IMG/VR virus record: IMGVR_UViG_3300025128_000220
Span: 1 to 29,440 of that record
Reading direction: 5' to 3' (one strand)
Source of the DNA: a virus
DNA: 29,440 nucleotides
Below the pieces are notes generated by a model, which worked only from the letters and a program-made list of their open reading frames with translations, searched no databases and was not told the DNA's origin. Made by a program: the position numbers and the translations under genes. This document shows, in pieces, positions 29,364-29,440 of the stretch (the stretch's first letter is position 1; every line of letters starts with the position of its first letter).

Positions 29364-29440
29364 TTAAAATTGTTTTTTAATTAGTTCAACCTTCTCTGCG
29401 TCTGTTAGCTCATCGCTATCTAGTATGTTGATTAGATAGC
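29364..29440 (-). CDS. C-terminal end of a small phage protein (partial)
   Basis: An open frame enters from the right edge and ends with TAA at 29364; the visible 24 residues are YLINILDSDELTDAEKVELI followed by KKQF. It is a helical, acidic end with no clear family. The stop is 2 bases before the next ATG, so it belongs to the same early operon. Confidence 0.6.
   Translation of the reverse strand, partial: YLINILDSDELTDAEKVELIKKQF

Noticed and set aside
1-29440. CRISPR array, insertion sequence or rRNA
   Set aside because: No regularly spaced direct repeats, transposase-like protein or rRNA-like stretch was seen on either strand.

Overview
The window is a contiguous piece of a tailed double-stranded DNA phage that most likely infects a member of the Bacteroidota, plausibly a flavobacterium. 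Reasons: the coding is very dense and AT-rich; the best promoter has the Bacteroidota form TTG-N20-TAnnTTTG rather than the usual -35/-10; start codons rarely carry a strong Shine-Dalgarno sequence; the primase has a BT4734-like N-terminal domain; and one secreted protein has a flavobacterial-looking signal peptide ending in SYAQ. No integrase, repressor, insertion sequence or CRISPR array is visible, so the lifestyle is not decided here. Terminase, portal, capsid and DNA polymerase are not in this window.

Left part (1 to 20805, + strand): a late virion and lysis operon. After the end of an unidentified gene come a terminator and a promoter-like box (201-234). Two small neck or connector candidates follow, then an 1800-residue tail nozzle ('stabilization' or muzzle-like) protein and three probable DNA-ejection proteins of 320, 1192 and 2719 residues. 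The order and rising size recall T7 gp14/gp15/gp16. The 1192-residue protein ends in a Cys/His peptidoglycan hydrolase and the 2719-residue protein holds an HExxH zinc protease motif. The operon closes with an M15 peptidase endolysin and a holin. Junctions are tight (ATGA, TAATG, or gaps of a few bases).

Middle (20806-20880): the two gene blocks converge on a hairpin that probably terminates both.

Right part (29440 down to 20881, - strand): early and DNA-metabolism genes. In order of transcription there are ten or so very small, interlocked accessory genes (29440-27618), including a tandem pair of paralogues and a DUF7417-like protein. A regulatory gap (27289-27617) holds hairpins and the TTG/TAnnTTTG promoter. 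Downstream lie a secreted protein, a small DnaA-domain-IV-like protein, a single-stranded DNA-binding protein, a tRNA-like element with an abnormal anticodon arm, an ERF annealing protein, a ParB-like protein, a RecE-type exonuclease, a second DnaA-like protein, a fused primase-helicase, a Holliday-junction-resolvase-like nuclease, an unknown protein and a second PD-(D/E)XK-like protein. Together these can start replication, unwind and prime DNA, coat single strands, perform two-component (exonuclease plus annealase) recombination and resolve branches.

Most unusual items: the tRNA-like element, the dual-start secreted protein immediately downstream of the best promoter, the enzyme-bearing giant ejection proteins, the ParB gene inside the recombination cassette, and the small-gene block whose members are joined by repeated ATGGATAA overlaps.
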